From Pyrinomonadaceae bacterium (lineage in GTDB: Bacteria; Acidobacteriota; Blastocatellia; Pyrinomonadales; Pyrinomonadaceae): DNA of 64,000 bases. The translations under genes were made by a program, and so were the position numbers. Of this stretch, positions 44,539 to 53,000 are shown in pieces. The stretch's first letter is position 1. Each line of letters starts with the position of its first letter. The stretch lies in assembly GCA_021228405.1 (NCBI GenBank), contig JAJQRF010000001.1, forward strand, positions 682,001 through 746,000. Reading direction: 5' to 3'. The notes below the pieces were generated by a model. The model worked only from the letters and a program-made list of their open reading frames with translations, ran no database searches and was not told the DNA's origin.

Positions 44539-44603
44539 ACGGTCTTTGGATTTTGGTCTTTGAAAAAACTTCAAAAGCCGACAACCGAAGACCGAAGACC
44601 AAA
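44537..44603. repeat. heptamer hairpin between leuC and leuD
   Basis: GGTCTTT, GGATTTT and GGTCTTT face GAAGACC, GAAGACC and AAAATG; the last unit contains the leuD start codon. It begins at the leuC stop. Units resemble those of the nuoL-nuoM hairpin. Confidence 0.9.
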
Positions 44604-45218
44604 ATGAATAATTTTATAAAACACAAAGGTTTAGTAGTTCCGCTTTATCGTGCAAATATCGATACCGACCAGATTATTCCGAAACAGTTTTTGAAAAGCA
44701 TCGAGCGGACAGGCTTCGGGCAGTTTTTGTTTTATGATTGGCGTTTTGATGAAAACGGTGTCGAAAAAACGGATTTTGTCTTAAATCAGCCGCGCTATAA
44801 AAACGCCTCCATATTGCTGACAGGAAAAAATTTCGGTTGCGGAAGTTCGCGTGAACACGCGCCCTGGAGTTTGGAAGATTTCGGTTTTCGTGTCGTCATC
44901 GCCTCGGCGTTTGCAGATATTTTTTATAACAATTGTCTTAAAGTCGGCATCCTTCCCGTGGTTTTAGATGAAGAGGTAATTGCCGAATCAGTCCGAAAAG
45001 CCGAAACGGTCGAAGATTATCAACTCACAATCGACCTCGAAAACTGCAAAATTTTCGATGAACACGGATTTGAAACCGCCTTTAGTATTGACGATTTCCG
45101 GCGTTACTGTTTATTGAACGGATTAGACGACATCGGTTTGACGCTTCAGTATGAAACTGAAATCGCTGACTTTGAAAATACTCGTCCGGGTTGGAAGAAT
45201 TTTGCCCGGGGCACGTGA
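44604..45218 (+). CDS. leuD: 3-isopropylmalate dehydratase small subunit
   Basis: Swivel-domain partner of LeuC, 204 residues. [72 protein letters not shown] and the GILPV segment are diagnostic. I chose the ATG at 44604 (MNNFIKHKG); upstream in-frame codons are repeat DNA. Confidence 0.96.
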   Translation: MNNFIKHKGLVVPLYRANIDTDQIIPKQFLKSIERTGFGQFLFYDWRFDENGVEKTDFVLNQPRYKNASILLTGKNFGCGSSREHAPWSLEDFGFRVVIASAFADIFYNNCLKVGILPVVLDEEVIAESVRKAETVEDYQLTIDLENCKIFDEHGFETAFSIDDFRRYCLLNGLDDIGLTLQYETEIADFENTRPGWKNFARGT

Positions 45219-45237
45219 ATTCTCACAGTTATCAAGT

Positions 45238-45267
45238 TTGACAGTTTTTATTTGAGAAAGTTACCAT
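45238..45267 (+). promoter_or_regulatory. candidate promoter of the metB-type gene
   Basis: TTGACA, 18 bp, TACCAT; predicted leader about 80 nt. No SAM riboswitch is seen in the gap. Confidence 0.4.
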
Positions 45268-45353
45268 AAAAACTCTACTTCAAAATTAGGCTATTTTGTT
45301 GAAAAGAGTTAGAATAATTGAGTTTTTCGAGATGAAAAACAAACTTTCAAATT

Positions 45354-46493
45354 ATGGGATTTTCCACTATTGCAATTCACGCGGGAAACGAACCCGATCC
45401 GGCAACGGGGGCGGTCAGCGTTCCGATCTATCAAACCTCAACCTACGCGCAGGAAGCGGTTGGCGTTCATAAAGGTTATGAGTATGCACGAACGCAAAAT
45501 CCGACCCGTGCGGCTTTGGAAAAAAATATCTCCGCGCTCGAAAACGCAAAGTTCGGTTATGCGTTTGCTTCGGGAATGTCGGCAACCGACGCAGTTCTAA
45601 AGTTGGTGAAAGCCGGCGATCACGTTATTTTAGGCGACAACACTTACGGCGGAACGTTTCGTCTTTTCAATAGAGTTTTATCAAATTACGGTGTCGAATT
45701 TGATCTGGTCGATACGACCGAAATTTCAAATCTCGAACAAGCCTTCAAACCGAATACGAAAATGGTTTTCGTCGAAACGCCGACCAATCCGATTATGTCC
45801 GTAACGGATTTGCAGGCGGTTTCCGACGTTTCGCACGCCCACGGCGCGAAAGTGGTTTGCGACAATACGTTTATGTCGCCGTATCTGCAACGTCCGATTG
45901 ATTTCGGCGTTGACATTGTCGTTCATTCGACGACGAAATATCTGAACGGACACTCGGATTCGGTCGGAGGCTTTGTCGCATTGAATGATGAAAAAGATGC
46001 CGAATGGATTCAGTTTATCCAAAACTCGGTCGGCGCAATTCTTTCGCCGATGGATTCGTTTTTAGTTTTACGCGGCACGAAAACGCTGGCGGTCAGAATG
46101 GAAGCGCACGACAAAAACGGCAGACAAGTTGCCAATTTCCTAGTCGAACATCCGAAAATTCAAAAAGTTTATTATCCCGGACTAACTTCACATCCACAGT
46201 ATGAATTAGCGAAAAAACAACAGAAAGGTTTTGGCGGAATGGTTGCATTTGAAACGGGTTCGCTTGATAATGCAAAAAAGGTTCTTGAACGCGTCAAACT
46301 TTGCACATTGGGTGAGAGTTTGGGCGGCGTTGAATCGTTAATTTCGCATCCGGCATCGATGACCCACGCATCCGTTCCGGTCGACAAACGTGAAAAACTC
46401 GGAATTACCGACGGACTTGTCAGAATTTCCGTCGGAATCGAAGATATTGAAGATATTTTAGAGGATTTAGATCAAGCACTTAGTTATTCCTAA
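45354..46493 (+). CDS. metB: cystathionine gamma-synthase/lyase-type PLP enzyme
   Basis: 379 residues of the Cys/Met-metabolism PLP family. SVPIYQTSTYAQ, YEYARTQNPTRAALEKNISALENAKFGYAFASGMSATDA (phosphate and Tyr contacts), VVCDNTFMSPYLQRP (PLP Asp) and HSTTKYLNGHSDSVGG with the Schiff-base Lys are all present, and SLGGVESLISHPASMTHASV closes the active site. Synthase (metB) and lyase (mccB/metC) cannot be told apart reliably by eye. It follows leuD but has its own promoter candidate. Confidence 0.88.
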   Translation: MGFSTIAIHAGNEPDPATGAVSVPIYQTSTYAQEAVGVHKGYEYARTQNPTRAALEKNISALENAKFGYAFASGMSATDAVLKLVKAGDHVILGDNTYGGTFRLFNRVLSNYGVEFDLVDTTEISNLEQAFKPNTKMVFVETPTNPIMSVTDLQAVSDVSHAHGAKVVCDNTFMSPYLQRPIDFGVDIVVHSTTKYLNGHSDSVGGFVALNDEKDAEWIQFIQNSVGAILSPMDSFLVLRGTKTLAVRMEAHDKNGRQVANFLVEHPKIQKVYYPGLTSHPQYELAKKQQKGFGGMVAFETGSLDNAKKVLERVKLCTLGESLGGVESLISHPASMTHASVPVDKREKLGITDGLVRISVGIEDIEDILEDLDQALSYS

Positions 46494-46572
46494 GTCTTGT
46501 GTCTTGAGTCCCGAGTCAAATCATATATAATTGTCTTGACTTTAGACTCAAGACTCAGAACTCAAAACTTCG
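46492..46572. repeat. heptamer hairpin after the metB-type gene
   Basis: GTCTTGT, GTCTTGA, GTCCCGA and GTCAAAT face AGACTCA, AGACTCA and GAACTCA across an AT-rich loop. It overlaps the stop codon and ends 7 nt before the next start. Confidence 0.88.
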
Positions 46573-46578
46573 TAAATT

Positions 46579-47514
46579 ATGTTGACTGTTGAGATACATG
46601 CTACATCGCACATCGGGCGCGTCCGCAAAGGAAATGAGGACAATTACCTTCTTTTAAATATTTCAAATCTGAAAGTCTGGACGAGTTCGCAGGAACCGAG
46701 CGATTTCATCATCGAATCGCAGAGATTTGACATAGATAACGAAGGCATCGTCCTTGCCGTTTCCGACGGAATGGGCGGCGCGTTAGCGGGTGAAGTAGCG
46801 AGCCAGATGGCTGTTGAAACCGTCAGCAAAAAACTTTTGGATAATGATCCCGAAAAGACCGTTACACCTGACGGATACGACGTTTCGCTGATCGGTAAAC
46901 TTTACGATGCAACGATTTACGCAAACTATCTGATCCATAATCAGGGACGCACCGACCCGCAGTTTCAGGGAATGGGCGCAACTTTTACCGGAGTCGGCAT
47001 CACACCCGAAGCGGTCGATCTGATCCAGATCGGCGACAGCCGCGCTTATCTGATCCGCAATAATAAAATTTATCAGGTTACGAAAGATCAATCGCTTGTT
47101 CAACAATTGATCGACGCACAACAGATTTCGCCGGAAGAAGCCGAAACTCACACGCTCAAAAACGTGATCCTGCAAGCTCTCGGGGCGCAAAGCGAGATTT
47201 ATCCCGTTTCGGCGCGTTTGATTCCGCAACAAGGCGACATTCTTTTGCTTTGCAGTGACGGTCTTTCAAATAAAGTGAGCGGTTCGGGATTGCAAAGAAT
47301 CGTTTTGGACAATCAGGAGCGACTCGAAATGGCTTGCGCGGAATTGATCAAAGAAGCCAACGAACGCGGCGGCGAGGATAATATTACGGTAATCATTGCG
47401 AGGCTTTCCGGCGACAGTTTGCCCGAACCGAAAGGCGAAGGCGTAAAATTGGAACTCTTGAATCTGGGCGATATTCACGACACTGCCGATCAGGATACTG
47501 CCGAAATCCTTTAA
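46579..47514 (+). CDS. PP2C-type serine/threonine phosphatase
   Basis: 311-residue metal-dependent phosphatase of the PPM/Stp1 type. Motifs: GRVRKGNEDNYLL (Asp), LAVSDGMGGALAGEVAS (metal Asp/Gly), LIQIGDSRAYLIR, KDQSLVQQLIDAQ, LLLCSDGLSNKV (metal Asp) and GGEDNITVIIARL (metal Asp). The cytosolic domain ends near 290 and is followed by a short acidic tail. It probably reverses phosphorylation by Hanks-type kinases, none of which is in the window. Confidence 0.93.
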   Translation: MLTVEIHATSHIGRVRKGNEDNYLLLNISNLKVWTSSQEPSDFIIESQRFDIDNEGIVLAVSDGMGGALAGEVASQMAVETVSKKLLDNDPEKTVTPDGYDVSLIGKLYDATIYANYLIHNQGRTDPQFQGMGATFTGVGITPEAVDLIQIGDSRAYLIRNNKIYQVTKDQSLVQQLIDAQQISPEEAETHTLKNVILQALGAQSEIYPVSARLIPQQGDILLLCSDGLSNKVSGSGLQRIVLDNQERLEMACAELIKEANERGGEDNITVIIARLSGDSLPEPKGEGVKLELLNLGDIHDTADQDTAEIL

Positions 47515-47535
47515 TAAAAAGATAGTTTTTGATAA

Positions 47536-47573
47536 AAAACGCAGACTGAATGTTGATTTTCAGTCTGCGTTTT
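47536..47573. terminator. bidirectional terminator
   Basis: Perfect 15-bp stem (AAAACGCAGACTGAA with TTCAGTCTGCGTTTT) between the convergent phosphatase and NfeD genes. Confidence 0.92.
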
Positions 47574-47591
47574 CTGCTTTTTGTTCTTTTA

Positions 47592-48074
47592 TTATTCCTC
47601 TCTCCAATTCGGCAGTTTTTTGTGTTCTTCAAACTTGCGGACGTAAAGCGACGCGCCTTGAACGCGGACTACTTCAACTTTGTCGCCTTCCAAAAGCGGC
47701 GTTTCTTCATCGACCGGAAACGCCGTCCACGTCGAACCGAAAACTTTTACCGAACCCTCGTTCATCGCGCCCTTACTAGAATTTATGACCGTCCCGACTT
47801 GTCCGGGTAAAGAATCGATGCCGGTTTTCACGGCATTTTCGTCATTGTGCGAGAAATAGTTGGAAAAGATCGCTCGCGACATTACCGTTAGAACGGTCGA
47901 AACCGTTGCAAATACAACGAATTGCCAAATAAAACCGAATCCGAAGAGTCCGACAACTGCCGCCGCCAATGCGCCGATCCCAAACCAGAACAAAACGAAT
48001 CCGAGCGTAAAAATTTCGGCAATTATCAAAATCACACCCAAAATCGTCCACAAAATCCACGCTGATTGTTCCAT
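47592..48074 (-). CDS. NfeD-family membrane protein
   Basis: 160 residues: two or three TM helices (WILWTILGVILIIAEIFTLGFVLFWFGIGALAAAVVGLFGFGF and WQFVVFATVSTVLTVMSRAIF) followed by a C-terminal OB-fold domain (LPGQVGTVINSSKGAMNEGSVKVFGSTWTAFPVDEETPLLEGDKVEVVRVQGASLYVRK). Short NfeD proteins usually pair with a stomatin/SPFH protein in membrane quality control; no SPFH gene is next to it here. Confidence 0.9.
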   Translation of the reverse strand: MEQSAWILWTILGVILIIAEIFTLGFVLFWFGIGALAAAVVGLFGFGFIWQFVVFATVSTVLTVMSRAIFSNYFSHNDENAVKTGIDSLPGQVGTVINSSKGAMNEGSVKVFGSTWTAFPVDEETPLLEGDKVEVVRVQGASLYVRKFEEHKKLPNWREE

Positions 48075-48198
48075 TTGTCTATTATGAAAAGAGTTTCTTC
48101 GCCAATCATAACATATCTTTCCAGTAATTACTTTTTTCGTAAATTTTCACTTTTGTTAAATTTATTTCGGAAATGGTGCAAAACCATAAAACATAAAT

Positions 48199-48227
48199 TT
48201 GAACTTGAAAGTCAGTCGTGTTAATCT
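48199..48227 (+). promoter_or_regulatory. candidate tRNA promoter
   Basis: TTGAAC, 17 bp, TAATCT; predicted start about 5 nt upstream of the tRNA. Confidence 0.4.
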
Positions 48228-48238
48228 CTTAATTCGTC

Positions 48239-48325
48239 GCTTGGGTGGCGGAATAGGTAGACGCACAGGACTTAAAATCCTGCGACTTTAGAGTCGTGCG
48301 GGTTCGATTCCCGCCCTAAGCACCA
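48239..48325 (+). tRNA. tRNA-Leu (UAA anticodon)
   Basis: Complete class II tRNA: acceptor GCTTGGG/CCTAAGC with one G-T pair, D stem GCG/CGC, anticodon stem CAGGA/TCCTG with loop CTTAAAA (anticodon TAA at 48273-48275), long variable arm CGACT-TTAG-AGTCG, T arm GCGGG-TTCGATT-CCCGC, discriminator A and encoded CCA. Confidence 0.97.
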
Positions 48326-48414
48326 CGAAAATTAAAAAGCTTTGAGAGTTTTCTCAAGGCTTTTTTCTTTTTTATGGTATATCATTTGCTCATCTGAGTT
48401 TCGGTGAGGTTTTT

Positions 48415-48996
48415 ATGAAAAAAATAATACAATTTGCGATCATTGCAGTTTTGGCTTTTACTTTTACGCAGGACACGTTGGCGCAAAATCAGTCGGTGTT
48501 GCGCGAAGCGGAAAGAATTACGAATGATAAATTCAAAGTTTCCGTCAATACTCCGAAAGGAGCGAAGGTTTACGCTGTCAAAAAGCCGAATGCACAAATG
48601 CTTAAGGCTATCGATCAGGGATTGACCGATCTTTTTGCAGTTTCCAGAAAAAACAATTACCGAAATCGTCTGAATTATTCGGACTACAGTATTTTTATCG
48701 GGAAAGCCGACCGCACGAAGGACAGTCAGAATCAATATTCGCCCGATATTGCCGTCGGTGCGGCGCAATATGCCGGAACGGATTACGACCAAGGCGGATT
48801 CATTTATGCCGCCGGAATGGTTATTTCAAACAATCCGATGTCATTTTTGATCGCCGAACACACGAAAAACTATAATCGCGTTGCGGATGTTGTGCGTTAT
48901 GAAGGCGAACATTTGGTGCTTTATCACAACGACCGCCGAAAATATAACGAAACCGCCGATCACAGCAGAGGCGGCGGACACCCGATCTTGCAGTAG
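48415..48996 (+). CDS. exported protein of unknown function
   Basis: 193 residues with a signal peptide (MKKIIQFAIIAVLAFTFTQDTLAQ). The mature part has regular alpha/beta character (AERITNDKFKVSVNTPKGAKVYAVKKP; DYDQGGFIYAAGMVIS) and ends in a conserved-looking RYEGEHLVLYHNDRRKYNETADHSRGGGHPILQ. The His-rich tail might bind metal. No recognised domain. A terminator follows. Confidence 0.65.
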   Translation: MKKIIQFAIIAVLAFTFTQDTLAQNQSVLREAERITNDKFKVSVNTPKGAKVYAVKKPNAQMLKAIDQGLTDLFAVSRKNNYRNRLNYSDYSIFIGKADRTKDSQNQYSPDIAVGAAQYAGTDYDQGGFIYAAGMVISNNPMSFLIAEHTKNYNRVADVVRYEGEHLVLYHNDRRKYNETADHSRGGGHPILQ

Positions 48997-49024
48997 TTTT
49001 TGAAAAAGTTAATTTATTTTTTTG

Positions 49025-49056
49025 AGGGAAATGAAAGGTTTATTTTTCATTTCCCT
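49025..49056 (+). terminator. rho-independent terminator
   Basis: Perfect 12-bp stem AGGGAAATGAAA with TTTCATTTCCCT, 8-nt loop. The stretch from 49057 to 49263 is AT-rich without a gene. Confidence 0.8.
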
Positions 49057-49263
49057 TTCCGTTTTTCGGGTTTATAAACTATATCGTGCAGAGCGTAAAC
49101 GATATTGTTGAGCGAATTTATTTTCATTTTTCGGATTTTGCGTGTAAAATGCGTAAAATCAAGCTATTTCGTAACTTTCCCCAATCTTTAAATCAATGGC
49201 ACAACCATTGCAAAACTACTTCGCGGATGTCGTTTGAAAAGTCCGCGAAGGTGGAGGTCAAAT

Positions 49264-49875
49264 ATGAACTTTTGGCTTAAAAAGACCAAAATCTTCGCAC
49301 TTTTAATTTTGCTCTTTGCAAGTTTTAATTTAACTAAAGCACAAGATTCGATTTATAAACTCCAAGCCGGAACAAAAATTCGGCTGAAGATGGAAACGGA
49401 AATAAATTCCAAGGTTTCCAGTGTTAACGATACGTTTTTGGCAAAGGTTTCCGAGCCTGTGAAAGTGCGCGACAGCGTAGTTTTGCCCGTTGGCACGGTT
49501 ATTGAAGGTCGCGTCGTTAAAGTCGCAAAGGCTTCGGCGGGCGGGAACGGCGGGAAGATGGAAGTCGTTTTTGAAACGATCCGTTTTGTCGAAGGTGAAA
49601 AACGCGAAATCGAAGGAGTTTTGGTCAAACCGCTGAAAGCCGAATCTTCGCAAAGTTTCGGTTTAATATCGATCCTCGGCGGCACAGCGGTCGGCGCGCT
49701 CATCGGCGCAGTTTCAAAAACCGATAACGGCGCACTGATCGGCGCGGGAATCGGGGCAGGCGCAGGAAGCGGAATTGCCTTTTCCCGCAAAGGTAAAGAA
49801 GTCCGCATCAAAACCGATGAAGAATTTGAGATCGAGTTAAAAAAGGAAGTTATTTTGCCTGTGCGTGATTATTAA
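49264..49875 (+). CDS. exported TrbI/VirB10-like domain protein with a glycine zipper
   Basis: 203 residues. Signal peptide (KTKIFALLILLFASFNLTKAQ), then a beta-barrel-like region similar in pattern to TrbI/VirB10 (LQAGTKIRLKMETEINSKVSSVNDTFLAKVSEPVKVRDSVVLPVGTVIEGRV), then a Gly-rich helix (GGTAVGALIGAVSKTDNGALIGAGIGAGAGSGIAF) that could insert in the outer membrane, and a charged end. I chose the ATG at 49264 because of GGAGG about 9 nt upstream. No type IV secretion genes nearby, so an envelope role is more likely. Confidence 0.7.
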   Translation: MNFWLKKTKIFALLILLFASFNLTKAQDSIYKLQAGTKIRLKMETEINSKVSSVNDTFLAKVSEPVKVRDSVVLPVGTVIEGRVVKVAKASAGGNGGKMEVVFETIRFVEGEKREIEGVLVKPLKAESSQSFGLISILGGTAVGALIGAVSKTDNGALIGAGIGAGAGSGIAFSRKGKEVRIKTDEEFEIELKKEVILPVRDY

Positions 49876-49935
49876 AAAGTTTGAAAATTTAAGTTTGGTC
49901 GTTGGCGAGAGATTTACGGCGACCATTATAGAAAG

Positions 49936-49969
49936 AACCGACGTGAAGGGGAGAGCGCGTCGGTTTTTT
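49936..49969 (+). terminator. rho-independent terminator
   Basis: AACCGACG (49936-49943) and CGTCGGTT (49958-49965) followed by T-run. Confidence 0.8.
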
Positions 49970-49994
49970 CTTTGCTCGAAAAAAGTCCGGATTT

Positions 49995-50204
49995 TCAATC
50001 AATTTCCCGTTTCCGCATAAATCGCAAACCGAAAACGATAAAAGATAATGAAAAAAGAATTCCTGCCGCCGCTGTCGGAGCAAAACAAATTCCCTGCTTT
50101 TGTTTTTCGCTTTCGGTAGATTTATCCAACGGTGCCATATCAGCGAAAACACTGCTGAAATTTATCAGTAAAATAAATGCAATCAAAATGATTTTCTTTC
50201 TCAT
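49995..50204 (-). CDS. small secreted/anchored protein, 69 residues
   Basis: Signal peptide (MRKKIILIAFILLINFSSVFA), a short polar mature part (DMAPLDKSTESEKQKQGICFAPT) and a C-terminal TM helix followed by Arg/Lys (AAAGILFSLSFIVFGLRFMRKREID). This is the layout of a surface-processed anchor (GlyGly-CTERM-like, though no GG is seen). Function unknown. Confidence 0.6.
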   Translation of the reverse strand: MRKKIILIAFILLINFSSVFADMAPLDKSTESEKQKQGICFAPTAAAGILFSLSFIVFGLRFMRKREID

Positions 50205-50334
50205 AGATTTTGCCTTTCAAAGCTGATTTTGAGGAAATTATATCATCAATCAATCAAAACTCTTTGACTTTTTTACTGGGTCAATAAAAAATAGTTGTGA
50301 ACATTAAATTGATAAATATAGGAGAATAAACTTC

Positions 50335-51069
50335 ATGACAGCAAAATTAAATCAAGTCATCGCCATCGAAAAAGGCGCGAAAAACAGACTTTACTCTGCC
50401 ATTACCGAATTACATAAAAACGCTCAAAAAGCCGATCTGTATTACGGTTTCAGCAAAAATTACGAACCGAAAGAAGAAGGAAGCGAACAATTTCCGCCCG
50501 AACAAAAGAAAGTTATGCTTCGCGCCGACGATGTTTTGTCGGAAACGAAAAAGATTTTCGCCGAATTTTTAGACATTACCGCGACCAAAGATTTCGCCAA
50601 TATGTCAGCCAAAGCCGACATTAAAATCGGCGGAAACGTTCTGGTTGCAGATGTTCCCGTTCCGTATCTGTTGTTTTTGGAAAAACAATTGACCGATCTG
50701 CGGACTTTTATCGACAAAATGCCGACTTTGGACGAATCGGAAGATTGGCGCAAAGACGAAGCGACCGGACTTTTCAAAACCGAACCGATCAAAACGCACC
50801 GCACGGCAAAAGTTCAGGAAGCGATCGTTTTATATGACGCAACCGAAAAACATCCGGCGCAAACACAGCTTATCACGAAAGATGTGATCGTCGGTTATTG
50901 GAATCAGGTCAAACAATCGGGCGCGATCACACGCGGCGAAAAACGCAAATTGCTCGAAAGGGTCGAAGCCGTTTTGAACGCCGTCAAATCCGCCCGCGAA
51001 GAAGCAAACTCAATCGAAGCACCGGATAAAAAAGTCGGCGCGGATTTGCTCGATTACATTTTTGCTTGA
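50335..51069 (+). CDS. conserved protein of unknown function (DUF7873-like)
   Basis: 244 residues, mainly helical: KLNQVIAIEKGAKNRLYSAITELHKNAQKADLYYGFSKNYEPK, VMLRADDVLSETKKIFAEFLDITATKDFANMSAKADI, PVPYLLFLEKQLTDLRTFIDKMPTLDESEDW, then VIVGYWNQVKQSGAITRGEKRKLLERVEAVLNAVKSAREEANS. I recall this family from several phyla as uncharacterised; the number DUF7873 is from memory. No TM. GGAG ribosome-binding site upstream. Confidence 0.7.
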   Translation: MTAKLNQVIAIEKGAKNRLYSAITELHKNAQKADLYYGFSKNYEPKEEGSEQFPPEQKKVMLRADDVLSETKKIFAEFLDITATKDFANMSAKADIKIGGNVLVADVPVPYLLFLEKQLTDLRTFIDKMPTLDESEDWRKDEATGLFKTEPIKTHRTAKVQEAIVLYDATEKHPAQTQLITKDVIVGYWNQVKQSGAITRGEKRKLLERVEAVLNAVKSAREEANSIEAPDKKVGADLLDYIFA

Positions 51070-51091
51070 TGTTTGATTGGAAAAAGATTTA

Positions 51092-51171
51092 GCCCACGAA
51101 ATACACGAAAATTATGAAAAAGAGAACTTTTTCATATTCAATCTTTCGTTTATTTCGTGTGTTTCGTGGGC
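51092..51171. repeat. nonamer-type hairpin, second copy of the nuoN-type arm
   Basis: GCCCACGAAATACACGAAA against TTTCGTGTGTTTCGTGGGC, with further CACGAAANN units; the arms match 33621-33691 almost base for base. Confidence 0.9.
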
Positions 51172-51209
51172 AAATTCCTTTCTTTAATTATTCTAAACGG
51201 TTGATTGAG

Positions 51210-51296
51210 AGATTAGCTTGAGTTAATCTTTCAAATGAGCCGTTTGGCTCAACTTGGACAAGCTTAATTTTAAGTTTAAGTTGAAAAAAGCTTCTT
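51210..51296 (+). other. structured leader of the tRNA cluster
   Basis: Two stable hairpins: AGATTA-loop-TAATCT within TTGAG...CAA (about 51216-51236) and GAGCC-GTTT-GGCTC (about 51237-51250). CTTAA/TTAAG palindromes follow up to the first T arm. No gene; probably part of the tRNA-cluster transcript. Confidence 0.5.
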
Positions 51297-51380
51297 GCAG
51301 GTTCGAGTCCTGCTCTCCGCACTACAAAAATTTTCTTACGCGGAGATGGCGGAATTATGGCAAACGCGCCCGTTTTTAAG
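51297..51380 (+). other. permuted tRNA-Leu-like element: 3' half, spacer, 5' half
   Basis: T arm GCAGG-TTCGAGT-CCTGC (51297-51313), then acceptor 3' strand TCTCCGC (51314-51320), A and CTA. After 15 further nt (51325-51339) comes GCGGAGA (51340-51346), the exact complement, with TG, D stem GCG/CGC (51349-51351, 51365-51367) and an anticodon-arm-like CCGTTTTTAAG. Joined, the halves resemble a tRNA-Leu with UAA-like loop, but no 3' anticodon strand could be placed with confidence (AAACGG near 51196 is a candidate). A decayed tRNA pair is the alternative. Confidence 0.5.
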
Positions 51381-51472
51381 CGAGTGAAGCCGATCAAACT
51401 CAATTTATTCCAAGAAGTTGAAAAACTCGGTTTGAATCCATCTCAAACTGTCAATACAAATTTGTTGTTGTT

Positions 51473-51540
51473 GCAGGTTCGAGTCCTGCTTTCCCCGCCA
51501 AAATTTTTATGGGGAAATAGCTCAATGGTAGAGTGGCGAT
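51473..51540 (+). other. second permuted tRNA-like element with encoded G-CCA
   Basis: T arm GCAGG-TTCGAGT-CCTGC (51473-51489), acceptor 3' strand TTTCCCC (51490-51496), discriminator G and CCA (51498-51500). After 10 nt comes GGGGAAA (51511-51517), the exact complement, followed by TA and D arm GCTC-AATGGTA-GAG. Discriminator G and the D arm would suit tRNA-Trp, -Asp, -Asn or -Gln. The anticodon region is unresolved. Confidence 0.5.
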
Positions 51541-51590
51541 ACTGAGATCTGAAGATTGACATTAAACGCCGTTGGATTTTGAAAGACCGA

Positions 51591-51662
51591 AGCAAAGTAG
51601 CTCAATGGTAGAGCAATTGCCTGAAAAGCAATGAGATGTCAGTTCGATTCTGACATTTGCAA
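51591..51662 (+). tRNA. tRNA-Phe (GAA)-like gene with a weak acceptor stem
   Basis: D stem GCTC/GAGC, anticodon stem ATTGC/GCAAT with loop CTGAAAA (anticodon GAA at 51623-51625), T arm GTCAG-TTCGATT-CTGAC, ordinary order. The acceptor strands AGCAAAG and ATTTGCA pair at only five of seven positions and no CCA is encoded. It may be a degenerate second tRNA-Phe. Confidence 0.6.
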
Positions 51663-51670
51663 ACACAATC

Positions 51671-51705
51671 GCGGGGTAGATAGGCTACATCTACTCCGCT
51701 TTTTC
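51671..51705 (+). terminator. terminator of the tRNA cluster
   Basis: GCGGGGTAGAT pairs with ATCTACTCCGC (one G-T pair) and a T-run follows. Confidence 0.85.
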
Positions 51706-51896
51706 TTTACCGATAAAAAATGCTGACAATCAGAAATGAAAAGGTATCAGCAAAATTCTGTTTCGGCGAATCTCGAATCGCCGAGTGTTCATACGGAAAA
51801 ATGATTATTTACCTTACGCGTTTGCCGACTCTGCGCCCGTCGTCATAAAATGAATCTTTTAATCTTTGATTTCAAAATCTTATTTTTTTCATATAG

Positions 51897-52841
<945 letters not shown>

Positions 52842-52866
52842 CCTTATAAATAAAAATCAATAAATT

Positions 52867-52901
52867 AAAAGGCAAGTTTCACGCGAAACTTGCCTTTTCT
52901 T
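52867..52901 (+). terminator. rho-independent terminator of mdh
   Basis: Perfect 14-bp stem AAAAGGCAAGTTTC with GAAACTTGCCTTTT, 4-nt loop. Confidence 0.93.
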
Positions 52902-53000
52902 TCGGTCAAATTGACAGATAAATGTCATCATTTTGACAGAATTAACTGATCGCCATTTCCCCTTAAAATGCTAAGTTCAATTATTTATCAACTTATGCTC

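Noticed and set aside
45219-45353. SAM riboswitch or T-box upstream of the metB-type gene
   Set aside because: No kink-turn/SAM-I core or T-box sequence; only an ordinary promoter-like pair is visible.
51188-51403. Minus-strand frame containing RRAGLEPAR
   Set aside because: Typical reverse translation of a tRNA T arm; no start signals.
51340-51500. tRNA-Leu with a group I intron in the anticodon loop
   Set aside because: The insert is only about 90 nt and lacks P/Q/R/S core elements, and the 5' and 3' acceptor strands (GCGGAGA, TTTCCCC) mispair.
51473-51540. Permuted two-piece tmRNA gene
   Set aside because: The 5' part carries a normal D arm with GG in the loop, which tmRNA lacks, and no tag peptide frame is seen.
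51357-51545. 62-residue reading frame across the tRNA cluster
   Set aside because: Its codons are T arms and acceptor strands (LQVRVLLSPP and NSSMVE are typical false translations of tRNA genes).
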